Shown piece by piece: positions 9,351 through 17,394 of a stretch of DNA of 64,000 nt. The stretch lies in contig NZ_LNCD01000003.1 in the NCBI RefSeq assembly GCF_001542405.1, positions 62,001 to 126,000 of the forward strand. The letters run 5' to 3'. The translations under genes and the position numbers were made by a program. The DNA is from Rhizobium altiplani (lineage in GTDB: Bacteria > Pseudomonadota > Alphaproteobacteria > Rhizobiales > Rhizobiaceae). Within the stretch, counting starts at the first letter, position 1. Each line of letters opens with the position of its first letter. The notes beneath the pieces were generated by a model, which saw only the letters and a list, made by a program, of their open reading frames with translations, had not been told where the DNA came from and searched no databases.

Positions 9351-9381
9351 AGCGGCCGGGTCTCCACGCCCGGCCGCTTTC
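9351..9381 (+). terminator. Terminator between convergent genes
   Basis: AGCGGCCGGG (9351-9360) pairs perfectly with CCCGGCCGCT (9369-9378) around an eight-base loop and is followed by TTCGTTTC on the plus strand. It ends the sigma/BI-1 operon and may also serve the minus-strand gene that ends at 9395. Confidence 0.75.
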
Positions 9382-9394
9382 GTTTCTTCTGAAA

Positions 9395-10531
9395 TCAGAT
9401 GATGCCCCAGGCGCGGTAGCGCCCTCGCCCGGTAATTTCCCGGATGCCGATATCATTCAGCAGATTAAGCGCACCACGGCTCGTTATCCGCAACTCGCGG
9501 GCCACCATTGCCGAGGAAACCATCGGCCGCGACAGGACAAAATCCGCAAGCTGCGGCAGGCTGCTGTTCGAGCGACGATCCCTGAATCGGATTTCCATCT
9601 GTGTACGCGCCAACGAAAGCCGGTCCATTTCCTTCAAGCCCGCAGCCGCGCTTTCCGCCATCGCTTCAAGGAAGGCCTGTAGTCGCGTCAAGCGATCGCG
9701 CGAACGTCGTCGCTCATAGCGTATCGTCTTGAGGCCGGCATAGAAGGCGAAAAGGTGCGATGTGACTTTGCCGCGGGCGCGCAGATAGCTGGCAACCAGA
9801 AGCCCACCAAGCCAATGCTGACGACGAAGTGGCTCCATCCGTTCCCACGCATCAAACAGTAAGGCCGCACCAAGCGCTGGGGGCAGGCTGTCGGCGATCG
9901 AAATGGTCTTGCGCCAAGCGCGAAGGCGCGCCGCCTCATCCCATTCTTCATCGTCGAAGAGGCCGAGAGGGTCGTCGCTCCGCTTCTCGCGAACGCGGTC
10001 AGGCGCCTCATGCGGCTCCGGCGCACCAGGACTGCCATGGCTGTCCAATAGCCGCTGCGATCTCTCCAGGATCGCATCAATCTCGGCCAGTTCAGCAGAG
10101 AGAAGCGCATCTGCTTCATTTTCGGCATCGTCGTCTTCGACCAACGCCTTTGCGCTCCTGGTCTCTGGAGCAGTCCCCTCCCCTCCAGTGTCGCCGCCGA
10201 GGATCGACAATCCTGAACCGCTCAAGGCCCAATCCGGCGCTGCCGTCCAGATGCGCCGTCGTGCGCGCAGGATCGAATGGGCAATCGTCAACTCGTGGCT
10301 TGGCGTTCGTGTGTCCATATGTGCGTCATGCAGGACAAGGTCCTCGACGTGAACCAACTCGCCTGCGACCCACAGAGCACCGACCGCATCAAAAAAATGC
10401 CGGCGCTCGGCAAAGCCTTCAGCGATCGCTGCGCGTGCCGCACGCTCATCGAGCCTCGCCAGGCCATCTTCGGCCTCGACAATCGTCGGCAACAGACTGA
10501 CCAGCAAAGGACTGTCGATTTCATAGCGCAT
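9395..10531 (-). CDS. DUF1612/RHE_PE00001-like helix-turn-helix protein
   Basis: Soluble protein of 378 residues that resembles, from memory, a Rhizobiales family annotated as RHE_PE00001/DUF1612, often found near plasmid rep genes. The N-terminal half is Asp/Glu-rich in the middle (a stretch around residues 133-150), followed by a helical core WRKTISIADSLPPALGAALLFDAWERM. The last 60 residues look like a winged helix (SRPMVSSAMVARELRITSRGALNLLNDIGIREITGRGRYR), predicted to bind DNA. It lies downstream of repB in the place where repC normally sits, separated by 168 bases. It is not RepC: length, sequence and domain order differ. Function unknown; a role in plasmid biology is inference from position. 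Confidence 0.65.
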   Translation of the reverse strand: MRYEIDSPLLVSLLPTIVEAEDGLARLDERAARAAIAEGFAERRHFFDAVGALWVAGELVHVEDLVLHDAHMDTRTPSHELTIAHSILRARRRIWTAAPDWALSGSGLSILGGDTGGEGTAPETRSAKALVEDDDAENEADALLSAELAEIDAILERSQRLLDSHGSPGAPEPHEAPDRVREKRSDDPLGLFDDEEWDEAARLRAWRKTISIADSLPPALGAALLFDAWERMEPLRRQHWLGGLLVASYLRARGKVTSHLFAFYAGLKTIRYERRRSRDRLTRLQAFLEAMAESAAAGLKEMDRLSLARTQMEIRFRDRRSNSSLPQLADFVLSRPMVSSAMVARELRITSRGALNLLNDIGIREITGRGRYRAWGII

Positions 10532-10699
10532 TGTTAGCTATTTCGATTTCCCCGCAACGGAACCCAAATCAACGTTAACTTCCGTCATGTATGACATGAG
10601 TGGAGAGGACATTCAAATCGCCGGACGGGTAAATTCTCGCCTGATACTGAAGATCCAGAGCTTATTGGCAGGTTCAGTGCTGTCGTCGGCCTCGGAAGG
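10532..10699. other. repB-downstream gap with an inverted repeat
   Basis: In repABC operons the repB-repC gap is of similar size and encodes an antisense RNA. Here the 168-base gap precedes the DUF1612-like gene. It contains the perfect inverted repeat TCATGT (10585-10590) / ACATGA (10594-10599) about 55 bases upstream of that gene's start, a possible operator. No antisense RNA can be confirmed by eye. Confidence 0.4.
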
Positions 10700-11683
10700 T
10701 TATTTTCCGCCCCTGAACGCGTCGTAGAGATCGTCGAGGTGACGCGAAATGTAGTCGCCAAAGTCTGATGCATCGCCCGTCTTCAGCGTGATGGTGAACG
10801 AATCACCGGTGCTCCTGATGCGGCCCTTGATCTTGCCCGGCTGCTTCGGAGCCCATTCGTACTCGCTCACCGCTTGCCGATCCGGCTTCCTGGCCAGTTC
10901 GGCGACAACGAGCTCGAAGCGTCGATCGCTGTCCTGATCGGCGAACTCAGTGGAGCCAAGGAGCTTGCGCAGGCGCGAGGTCGTCGCATTCGTCCAACCT
11001 TGCGCAAGGGCAATCCATTTGCGCCGTCCGGCAGCCGGCGCCGCACCGATCGCTCTGATCACGTCCATCGGGATCGTCCTGGCGACCGAGATCAGTTTCG
11101 ACAATTCCGTCTTGTCGGTTGAAAGCGCCTTCATGATGACGGATCGCTCGAAGCCCTTGCTCTCGAGATTGAAGGCAAAGACGGCCCGCTCGACATAGGA
11201 CAGGTTGCGCCTCGCAGAGTTCTCGATACCTTGTGCAATGACGACATCAACATCGTCGAGCGTCCTGATGATCGCCTGTACCTTGCGCCCAAGCAGTCGC
11301 AGCGCCTGGAGACGCCGATGGCCGTAGACCACCTGGTAACGCGCATCGTCGTCAGGATGCTGGCGAACGAGAATAGGGACCTCCTGCCCATTTTCCTCGA
11401 TCGAGCGCACCAGCTCATCGGCGAGATCCTGCGGCAGGTCGGCAAGACGATCCCTGACGAAGGACATGTCCACGAGTTCAGGATCGAGTTCGACGACGCG
11501 CTCACCTGACAGCAGCGCCTCCTGCATCGCCCTGCTCTCTTCCTCCATGCGCCCCAGCGTCAGCGCCATCGAGCGAACCGGGCCGGCCGGTCCGCGCATG
11601 GGCGCTTCATCTTCCGGGTTGGCCGCGGCCAACTCCTGTGCGGTATCGTCGAACAGCCCCTTCAGTCGATCTCGTCTGCTCAT
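10700..11683 (-). CDS. repB: Plasmid partitioning protein RepB (ParB family)
   Basis: Centromere-binding partition protein of the repABC type, 327 residues from the ATG at 11683. The MSRRDRLKGLF opening is typical of RepB, and this start overlaps the repA stop in an ATGA, giving translational coupling. The ParB domain is seen in VPILVRQHP...YQVVYGHRRLQALRLLG and IENSARRNLSYVERAVFA, followed by the helix-turn-helix region (SVIMKALSTDKTELSKLISVA). The C-terminal third ends in the dimerisation region. A parS-type palindrome lies inside its first codons. Should bind parS and be moved by RepA. No repC follows. Confidence 0.93.
   Translation of the reverse strand: MSRRDRLKGLFDDTAQELAAANPEDEAPMRGPAGPVRSMALTLGRMEEESRAMQEALLSGERVVELDPELVDMSFVRDRLADLPQDLADELVRSIEENGQEVPILVRQHPDDDARYQVVYGHRRLQALRLLGRKVQAIIRTLDDVDVVIAQGIENSARRNLSYVERAVFAFNLESKGFERSVIMKALSTDKTELSKLISVARTIPMDVIRAIGAAPAAGRRKWIALAQGWTNATTSRLRKLLGSTEFADQDSDRRFELVVAELARKPDRQAVSEYEWAPKQPGKIKGRIRSTGDSFTITLKTGDASDFGDYISRHLDDLYDAFRGGK
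11618..11633. promoter_or_regulatory. parS-type centromere palindrome, copy 1
   Basis: Perfect 16-bp palindrome GTTGGCCGCGGCCAAC inside the 5' coding part of repB. It fits the published repABC parS consensus GTTNNNNGCNNNNAAC. An identical copy lies at 12988-13003. Confidence 0.88.
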
Positions 11684-12876
11684 GTCCGGCCCCATGCCTT
11701 GTGAATTCCGGCAAGCACCTCGCCATTGGCGGCGTTCACCGACTCCAGCGCTCTGTCGTAGGTAGAACGCCGGACCTGACCCCTCTCGATCTCATAGAGC
11801 GACTGCTTCGTCAGCCCGGCATCGGCGATCGCCGTGGACTTGAGGATGGTCGCCGTCAGGACATCGTCGCCAAACAGGTTGCGGAGTAGCGCAACGATCT
11901 GTGATTGCGGCGCATCGAAGGGCTCATGGCGCGTGACCACGTACTTGATGAAATCATGCTGCAAATCGCCGCCTGCCTTGCGTACGACCGACAGCAAATC
12001 GGAGGTCATGAGCAGGAATTGCGACATCGAAGCCACATCGACCATCTGCGGGTGGATGGTGATGAGAAGCGACGTTGCCGCACAGACGGCGCCGAGCGTC
12101 AGATAGCCGAGCTGTGGCGGACAATCGATGACGACGACATCGTAGTTGGCCTCAACCTCAGAAATGGCAACGCCGACGCGCCGGAAGAACACCTCGCCGG
12201 TCCGCTGGCGATCGCCGAGAGCGCGTGGCGTCTCATGCTCGAACTCCATCAATTCGAGATTTCCGGGCACCAGATCCAGACCGTCGAAATAGGTCTTGCG
12301 CACCACGTCCTTTAGCGAGCGGCGGCTCCCGTCATAACGGATCGCACCATATAGCGTATCGCCCTCAGCGAGATCGAATTCCGGCTGGACGCCAAGCATC
12401 GACGATAGCGATGCCTGTGGATCGAGGTCGATTGCCAGCACGCGATAGCCGTTCAGCGCCAGATACTGGGCGAGGTAAAGCGTTGTCGTGGTTTTCGCCG
12501 AACCGCCCTTGAAATTCGTCACCGCGACCGTCTGAAGCTTTTCACCCGGCCGACGCCAGGGCAGATAGGACAGCGCGTCCTTCGGCTTGATCCTGGCCAT
12601 ATGCTGTCGCAACTCGCTGATCTGGCCGAGCGTATAGGAACGCCGACCGTTTCCGGAGAGCTCCGGCTGCGGCCCCTTGCCGTCGAGTGAGAGCTGCCGC
12701 AGGTATCCGTCCGATACGCCGATCATCTGCGCTGCTTCCCCTGAAGTGAATGTCCGCAACGTCTTTTGCGACAATGGCGGGAAGAGCTTTTCGCGGAGGA
12801 GCTTCAGCTGACGAGAAAGCTGATTGGCGTGCCGCTCGATGCGCACGTCCGTCGTCGATACGCTAATGTTGTCCAA
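11680..12876 (-). CDS. repA: Plasmid partitioning ATPase RepA (ParA family)
   Basis: Deviant-Walker ParA ATPase of repABC replicons, 398 residues. An N-terminal DNA-binding region (about 40-95, FTSGEAAQMIGVSDGYLRQLS) precedes the ATPase domain: Walker A' FKGGSAKTTT near residue 124-133, the A'' motif DLDPQASLS near 149, and VVVIDCPPQLG near 250. The family role is partitioning of plasmid copies and autorepression of the operon, with RepB as co-repressor. repB begins within the repA stop codon. A 12-bp palindrome and a parS copy sit upstream of the start, between repA and the divergent cobF. Confidence 0.95.
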   Translation of the reverse strand: MDNISVSTTDVRIERHANQLSRQLKLLREKLFPPLSQKTLRTFTSGEAAQMIGVSDGYLRQLSLDGKGPQPELSGNGRRSYTLGQISELRQHMARIKPKDALSYLPWRRPGEKLQTVAVTNFKGGSAKTTTTLYLAQYLALNGYRVLAIDLDPQASLSSMLGVQPEFDLAEGDTLYGAIRYDGSRRSLKDVVRKTYFDGLDLVPGNLELMEFEHETPRALGDRQRTGEVFFRRVGVAISEVEANYDVVVIDCPPQLGYLTLGAVCAATSLLITIHPQMVDVASMSQFLLMTSDLLSVVRKAGGDLQHDFIKYVVTRHEPFDAPQSQIVALLRNLFGDDVLTATILKSTAIADAGLTKQSLYEIERGQVRRSTYDRALESVNAANGEVLAGIHKAWGRT

Positions 12877-12943
12877 AACACCCGATCCCTATCAATGCGC
12901 TTTTCTATCAACATCGCGCTAAAAAGCGTATCAAAGATGCCAT

Positions 12944-12955
12944 GATTCGCGAATC
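12944..12955. promoter_or_regulatory. Palindrome upstream of repA
   Basis: Perfect 12-bp palindrome GATTCGCGAATC, 68-79 bases upstream of the repA start. RepA proteins repress their own promoter through an inverted repeat in this region, so this is an operator candidate. It could also be chance. Confidence 0.35.
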
Positions 12956-12987
12956 GCGACAACAACAGCCATGCTGGCCTTTGCCAA

Positions 12988-13003
12988 GTTGGCCGCGGCC
13001 AAC
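12988..13003. promoter_or_regulatory. parS-type centromere palindrome, copy 2
   Basis: Second exact copy of GTTGGCCGCGGCCAAC, in the gap between repA and cobF, 1370 bp from copy 1. Matches the repABC parS consensus. Its site only about 70 bases before cobF means RepB spreading could affect cob transcription. Confidence 0.88.
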
Positions 13004-13072
13004 TTCTCGCCTTGCCCCTTGCGGAGACAGGCTGGCTGCGCCAGAAACGGACAGAACCAAAGAGGAAAAGGC

Positions 13073-13840
13073 GTGCGTCGTATTCACATCATCGGCATCG
13101 GGACAGGAAATCCCGAGCATCTGACCGTCCAGGCGATCAACGCGATGAATGCCGTGGATGCGATCTTCATTCCGACGAAAGGCGCTGAAAAGGAAGGACT
13201 TGCGGCCGTGCGCCGGGAGATCTGCAGCCGATATGTTACAAACAGCCGCACCGCCATCATTGAATTTGCCGTGCCGAAACGCGCCACCACCGACCGGACT
13301 TATCTTAAGAGTGTGGATGTGTGGCATGCCGCCATTGCCGAGACCTATGTGCGCCTCATCAAAGAGCTACCGGAAGCCGGCGAGGGTGCATTCCTCGTCT
13401 GGGGCGACCCCAGCCTCTATGACAGCACCATCCGCATCCTCGAGCGCGCCCGAAAAGCCGGCACCCTCGCCTTCGAGTTCAGTGTCATTCCGGGCATTAC
13501 GAGCGTCCAGGCACTCGCCGCAAGCCACCGCATACCGATCAACCTTGTTGGAAAGCCGCTTGAAATCACCACGGGCCGACGTCTCCTCGAACAAGGCAGT
13601 CAGGCCGAGAGCACAGTCGTGATGCTCGATGGCGAAACCGCCTTCTCGAAAATCGATGACCCCGACGCGGAAATCTTCTGGGGCGCCTATCTCGGAACGC
13701 CGGACGAGATTACCCGGGCCGGCCGATTGGCTGATGTTGCAGAGGAGATCGTCCGGCTCCGGGCTGAAGCACGGGCTCGTCACGGCTGGATCATGGATAT
13801 CTATCTGCTTCGCAAGGGACATGATTTCGACGATCTTTGA
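13073..13840 (+). CDS. cobF: Precorrin-6A synthase (deacetylating)
   Basis: CobF methylates precorrin-5 at C1 with loss of the acetyl group, a step of aerobic cobalamin synthesis in the cytoplasm. The GTG at 13073 is chosen because AGAGGAAAAG lies just before it and the protein then opens with the tetrapyrrole methylase signature IHIIGIGTGNPEHLT. Other family features are LVWGDPSLYDST (about residue 105) and VIPGITSVQALAASHRIP (about 137). The 255-residue length is normal. A longer frame from 12971 would translate through the parS site and is not credible. Gap of 65 bases to cobG. Confidence 0.93.
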   Translation: MRRIHIIGIGTGNPEHLTVQAINAMNAVDAIFIPTKGAEKEGLAAVRREICSRYVTNSRTAIIEFAVPKRATTDRTYLKSVDVWHAAIAETYVRLIKELPEAGEGAFLVWGDPSLYDSTIRILERARKAGTLAFEFSVIPGITSVQALAASHRIPINLVGKPLEITTGRRLLEQGSQAESTVVMLDGETAFSKIDDPDAEIFWGAYLGTPDEITRAGRLADVAEEIVRLRAEARARHGWIMDIYLLRKGHDFDDL

Positions 13841-13905
13841 CTCGGATCAGGTTTTGCGATGATCACGCCGGCTATATAAGGACGTGATCGAAGGAACGGG
13901 CAGTG

Positions 13906-15270
13906 ATGACATTGGGCGAACAGACCGCGCATAGCGGCCGGGAAGAGGCACCCTCGACCTGGCAGCGCCGTGGCGCCTGCCCGACGCTGCTGGAACCGAT
14001 GCAAACCGGTGACGGCCTCCTGGCGCGGCTGCGCCCCACCGGCGGCATTCTGACTGTCCGGCAATTCATCCGGTTGGCCGAGGCCGCGAAAAGACACGGA
14101 AACGGGATCGTCGAGATCACGGCACGCGGCAGCCTGCAGATCCGCGGCCTTCGATCAGGCTCGGTCCAGCCGATCGCAGCCGATCTCGCGGCATCAGCTA
14201 TCTCGGTTCCCGCCGGCCCGGTCATCGAGCTCTCGCCGCTGCATGGTATCGCGCCCGATGAGATCGGGAATCCGGCCCATATCGAAATGCTGCTGCGCGA
14301 AGAACTTGCTGCCGAGCTCCTTTCGCCGCTACTGGCCCCAAAGCTGTCGATTGTGCTCGATGGCGGCGGCAGCGGTGGCCTTGCTGCTGTTACTGGCGAC
14401 ATTCGCGTGAGCGCGGTTTCTGCTGGTGCCTGGCGGGTTGCGATCAACGGTGACGAACGAACGGCGCTGCCGTTGCTGACGGGGAATGCGGCTGAAGCAG
14501 TTCGGGCGGTCGGTGAGCTTCTTCGCCAGCTTGTTTTGCTCGGTCGGCACAAACGGTGCCGGGATATCGAGCGTGAATCTCTACTGTCAGCCTTTCCTTC
14601 GATGGAGGCGATGACGCCCGCAAGAGCGTCCAAGCGCAAAGATCCTCTGGTCGGCACCCTCGCCTTGCCTGACGGTTCGGCAATCCTTGGCCTCAGGCCG
14701 CGCTTCGGCCAGATGCATGCCAGCGAGCTTATTTCATTCCTTGAACAAGCCGAAGCGCTGGGCGCAACACAAGTCCGGCCTGGCCCCGGGCGCATTTTCT
14801 TCCTGGTGGGGCTCGACGGCCAGTCAGCCGCAACCGTTGCGGAGATGGCGCCCCGGTACGGACTGTCAGTCGACGGCGACGATCCGTCGATGCATATCGC
14901 CACTTGTGCCGGCGCCGGCGCCTGTGCTTCCGGCCGCTTTCAGACCAAGGCCTGTGCCGAGAGATTGGTCGCCAAAGCACCGGAACTGCTGGACGGCTCG
15001 ATGACTGTTCACCTCTCCGGCTGCGCCAAGGGCTGCGCCCGTCCGCGACCCGCTCTTTGCGTTGTCGGCGCGGACGATGGTTATCATCTCATGTTGGACG
15101 GCGTGGCATCGGACATTCCCGATGCACAGATTGCTGGCGGCGATATCGATTCCGCTATAGAGAAACTCGCTCGCCTCATCAAAAACGAGAGACAAGCTGG
15201 CGAATCGGCTGCCGCCTGCCTTAGACGGATCGGCAAACACGACGCCATAAAGGCGCTGCGACAGGAATAG
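13906..15270 (+). CDS. cobG: Precorrin-3B synthase
   Basis: CobG uses O2 to convert precorrin-3A to precorrin-3B, so the pathway here is the aerobic one. It belongs to the nitrite/sulfite reductase fold and carries a 4Fe-4S cluster. The N-terminal ferredoxin-like half includes VEITARGSLQIRGL (about residue 70). The C-terminal cluster ligands are seen in CAGAGACASG (about 342) and HLSGCAKGCARP (about 382), giving two Cys pairs. A GTG directly before the ATG (13903) is an alternative start. cobH begins two bases after the stop. Confidence 0.93.
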   Translation: MTLGEQTAHSGREEAPSTWQRRGACPTLLEPMQTGDGLLARLRPTGGILTVRQFIRLAEAAKRHGNGIVEITARGSLQIRGLRSGSVQPIAADLAASAISVPAGPVIELSPLHGIAPDEIGNPAHIEMLLREELAAELLSPLLAPKLSIVLDGGGSGGLAAVTGDIRVSAVSAGAWRVAINGDERTALPLLTGNAAEAVRAVGELLRQLVLLGRHKRCRDIERESLLSAFPSMEAMTPARASKRKDPLVGTLALPDGSAILGLRPRFGQMHASELISFLEQAEALGATQVRPGPGRIFFLVGLDGQSAATVAEMAPRYGLSVDGDDPSMHIATCAGAGACASGRFQTKACAERLVAKAPELLDGSMTVHLSGCAKGCARPRPALCVVGADDGYHLMLDGVASDIPDAQIAGGDIDSAIEKLARLIKNERQAGESAAACLRRIGKHDAIKALRQE

Positions 15271-15272
15271 GA

Positions 15273-15905
15273 ATGCCTGACTACGACTACATTCACAGCG
15301 GGGACGCCATCTACGAGCGGTCCTTTGCGATCATCCGCAGCGAAGCCGACCTTTCACGGTTTTCTGTCGAGGAAGCCGATATTGCCGTGCGCATGATTCA
15401 CGCATGCGGGCTCGTTGAGGCGGCAGAGCATTTTGTGTTCTCGCCAGGCTTCGTCAGCGCCGCACGCGCCGCCTTGCATGATGGCGCACCGATCTTCTGC
15501 GATGCGGAAATGGTGGCGCACGGTGTCACCCGGACACGCTTGCCCGCCCAAAACGACGTGCTCTGTACCCTGCACGATCCGCGCACCGCGGAGCTTGCGA
15601 AACAGAAGGGCAATACCCGCTCGGCAGCGGCGCTCCATCTTTGGCTGGACCGGCTGGAAGGCAGCGTCGTTGCGATCGGGAATGCTCCGACAGCCCTCTT
15701 CCATCTGCTTGAATTGCTTCGAGATGGCGCACCGAAACCGGCTGCGATCATCGGCATGCCGGTCGGCTTCGTTGGTGCGGCCGAATCGAAGGATGCGCTG
15801 GCTGAAAACTCCTACGGCGTACCGTTCGCGATCGTGCGTGGCCGTCTCGGCGGTAGCGCCATGACGGCCGCCGCTCTGAATGCCCTTGCGAGGCCCGGGC
15901 TATGA
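15273..15905 (+). CDS. cobH: Precorrin-8X methylmutase
   Basis: CobH moves a methyl group from C11 to C12 to give hydrogenobyrinate. The catalytic histidine is in MIHACG (about residue 43), with the conserved DVEEADIAVR-like helix just before it (here VEEADIAVR). IIGMPVGFVGAAESK near 163 is the other conserved block. Length (210 residues) is normal. It starts two bases after cobG and its stop overlaps the cobI start by four bases, so all are translated from one mRNA. Confidence 0.95.
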   Translation: MPDYDYIHSGDAIYERSFAIIRSEADLSRFSVEEADIAVRMIHACGLVEAAEHFVFSPGFVSAARAALHDGAPIFCDAEMVAHGVTRTRLPAQNDVLCTLHDPRTAELAKQKGNTRSAAALHLWLDRLEGSVVAIGNAPTALFHLLELLRDGAPKPAAIIGMPVGFVGAAESKDALAENSYGVPFAIVRGRLGGSAMTAAALNALARPGL

Positions 15906-16630
15906 CGAATCCTGGCCGTCTCATTGGCGTCGGCACTGGTCCCGGCGACCCGGAACTCCTGACGGTCAAGGCCGTCAAGGCGATCGAGGCAGCAGACGTG
16001 GTTGGCTATTTTGCCAAGCGGGGCAGGGGCGGCAACGGCAAGGCGATCGTCGAGCATCTCCTGACCGCGGAAAAGACGCTGCTGCCGCTCTACTATCCGG
16101 TGACGACCGAGGTCGAAAAGACGGACGAGGCCTATCGAAACCAGATTACCGCCTTCTACGATCAATCGGCCGCTGCAGTGGCGGCTCACCTGGAGGAGGG
16201 CCGCACCGTCGCCGTGCTGAGCGAGGGTGACCCGCTGTTCTATGGTTCCTATATGCATCTGCATGTACGCCTGGCGAACCGTTATCCAACCGAGGTGATC
16301 CCCGGGATCAGTGCGATGTCAGGATGCTGGTCGCTCGCCGGCCTCCCGATCGTTCAGGGAGATGACGTGCTTTCCGTACTGCCGGGTACAATGGCGGAGG
16401 CCGAACTGCAGCGCCGACTGTCAGACACACAGGCCGCGGTGATCATGAAGGTCGGACGCAACCTTCCCAAGATCCGCCGCGCGCTGGAGGCATCCGGACG
16501 CCTTGCCGAGGCCGTCTATGTCGAGCGAGGCACCATGGTCAATGCGGCGATGACGAAACTCGTCGACCGGCCCGACGGCGACGCACCCTACTTTTCATTG
16601 GTGCTCGTGCCCGGCTGGGAGTCTCGCTGA
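15902..16630 (+). CDS. cobI: Precorrin-2 C20-methyltransferase
   Basis: SAM-dependent tetrapyrrole methylase that makes precorrin-3A. The N-terminus has the family signature LIGVGTGPGDPELLTVKAVK, followed by AVLSEGDPLFYGSYMHLH near residue 102 and VIPGISAMSGCWSLAGLP near 132. Length 242 residues. The start overlaps the cobH stop by four bases and the stop shares one base with the cobJ start, consistent with translational coupling. Confidence 0.94.
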   Translation: MTNPGRLIGVGTGPGDPELLTVKAVKAIEAADVVGYFAKRGRGGNGKAIVEHLLTAEKTLLPLYYPVTTEVEKTDEAYRNQITAFYDQSAAAVAAHLEEGRTVAVLSEGDPLFYGSYMHLHVRLANRYPTEVIPGISAMSGCWSLAGLPIVQGDDVLSVLPGTMAEAELQRRLSDTQAAVIMKVGRNLPKIRRALEASGRLAEAVYVERGTMVNAAMTKLVDRPDGDAPYFSLVLVPGWESR

Positions 16631-17394
16631 TGACCGGCAGGCTCTTCGTGATCGGGACCGGTCCCGGCAATCCGGATCAAATGACACCGGAGGCGGCTGC
16701 GGCGGTTTCTAAGGCAACGGAGTTCTATGGATACGGACCCTATCTCGACCGGCTGAACCTCAGATCCGATCAGCGGCGACAGGCCTCCGATAACCGGGAG
16801 GAGCTGGATCGGGCATCGACCGCGCTGCGGGCGGCAGCAACCGGCGCTACCGTCTGTGTCGTGTCCGGCGGAGATCCGGGAGTCTTTGCGATGGCGGCCG
16901 CAGTATGCGAGGCCATAGACAACGGTCCGAAAGAATGGCGCACGATCGACCTCGTGGTGCTGCCGGGGATTACCGCCATGCTTGCGGTTGCCGCTCGAAT
17001 TGGTGCGCCGCTTGGTCACGACTTCTGCGCCATTTCGCTGTCTGACAACCTAAAGCCTTGGAATATAATAGAAAACCGTCTTGCGATGGCGGCAAAAGCA
17101 GGCTTCGTCATTGCGCTCTACAATCCGATCAGCAAGGCACGGCCCTGGCAATTGGGCAAGGCGTTTGACTTGCTGCGCTCGGACCTGCCGGCAACGACAC
17201 CAGTGATTTTCGGTAGAGCTGCAGGACGCCCCGACGAACAGATCACCATCCAGCCGCTTGCTGAAGCCGACGCGACGACGGCTGATATGGCAACCTGTGT
17301 CATCATCGGTTCGCCCGAGACAAAGGTGATCACTCGAGACGGGAAGCCGGACCTCGTCTACACTCCGCGGTTCATCGCAGGGGGAAACAGGTGA
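16630..17394 (+). CDS. cobJ: Precorrin-3B C17-methyltransferase
   Basis: Ring-contraction methyltransferase of the aerobic pathway, making precorrin-4. The signature FVIGTGPGNPDQMTPEAA is at the N-terminus; VVSGGDPGVFAMAAA (about residue 77) and VLPGITAMLAVAARIGAPLGHDF (about 113) are further methylase blocks; FVIALYNPISKARPWQL lies near 158. The start shares one base with the cobI stop. Its last 37 bases overlap the 3' end of cobK on the other strand. Confidence 0.94.
   Translation: MTGRLFVIGTGPGNPDQMTPEAAAAVSKATEFYGYGPYLDRLNLRSDQRRQASDNREELDRASTALRAAATGATVCVVSGGDPGVFAMAAAVCEAIDNGPKEWRTIDLVVLPGITAMLAVAARIGAPLGHDFCAISLSDNLKPWNIIENRLAMAAKAGFVIALYNPISKARPWQLGKAFDLLRSDLPATTPVIFGRAAGRPDEQITIQPLAEADATTADMATCVIIGSPETKVITRDGKPDLVYTPRFIAGGNR

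Noticed and set aside
9395-10531. Reading this gene as RepC
   Set aside because: Only its position fits. The sequence lacks the RepC pattern and length and has a C-terminal winged helix of another family.
12900-13072. Possible cobalamin riboswitch before cobF (cggagacaggctggc near 13020)
   Set aside because: Only a partial resemblance to the B12 box; the GCCACTG-type core and other conserved loops are missing and the region is shared with parS and the repA start.
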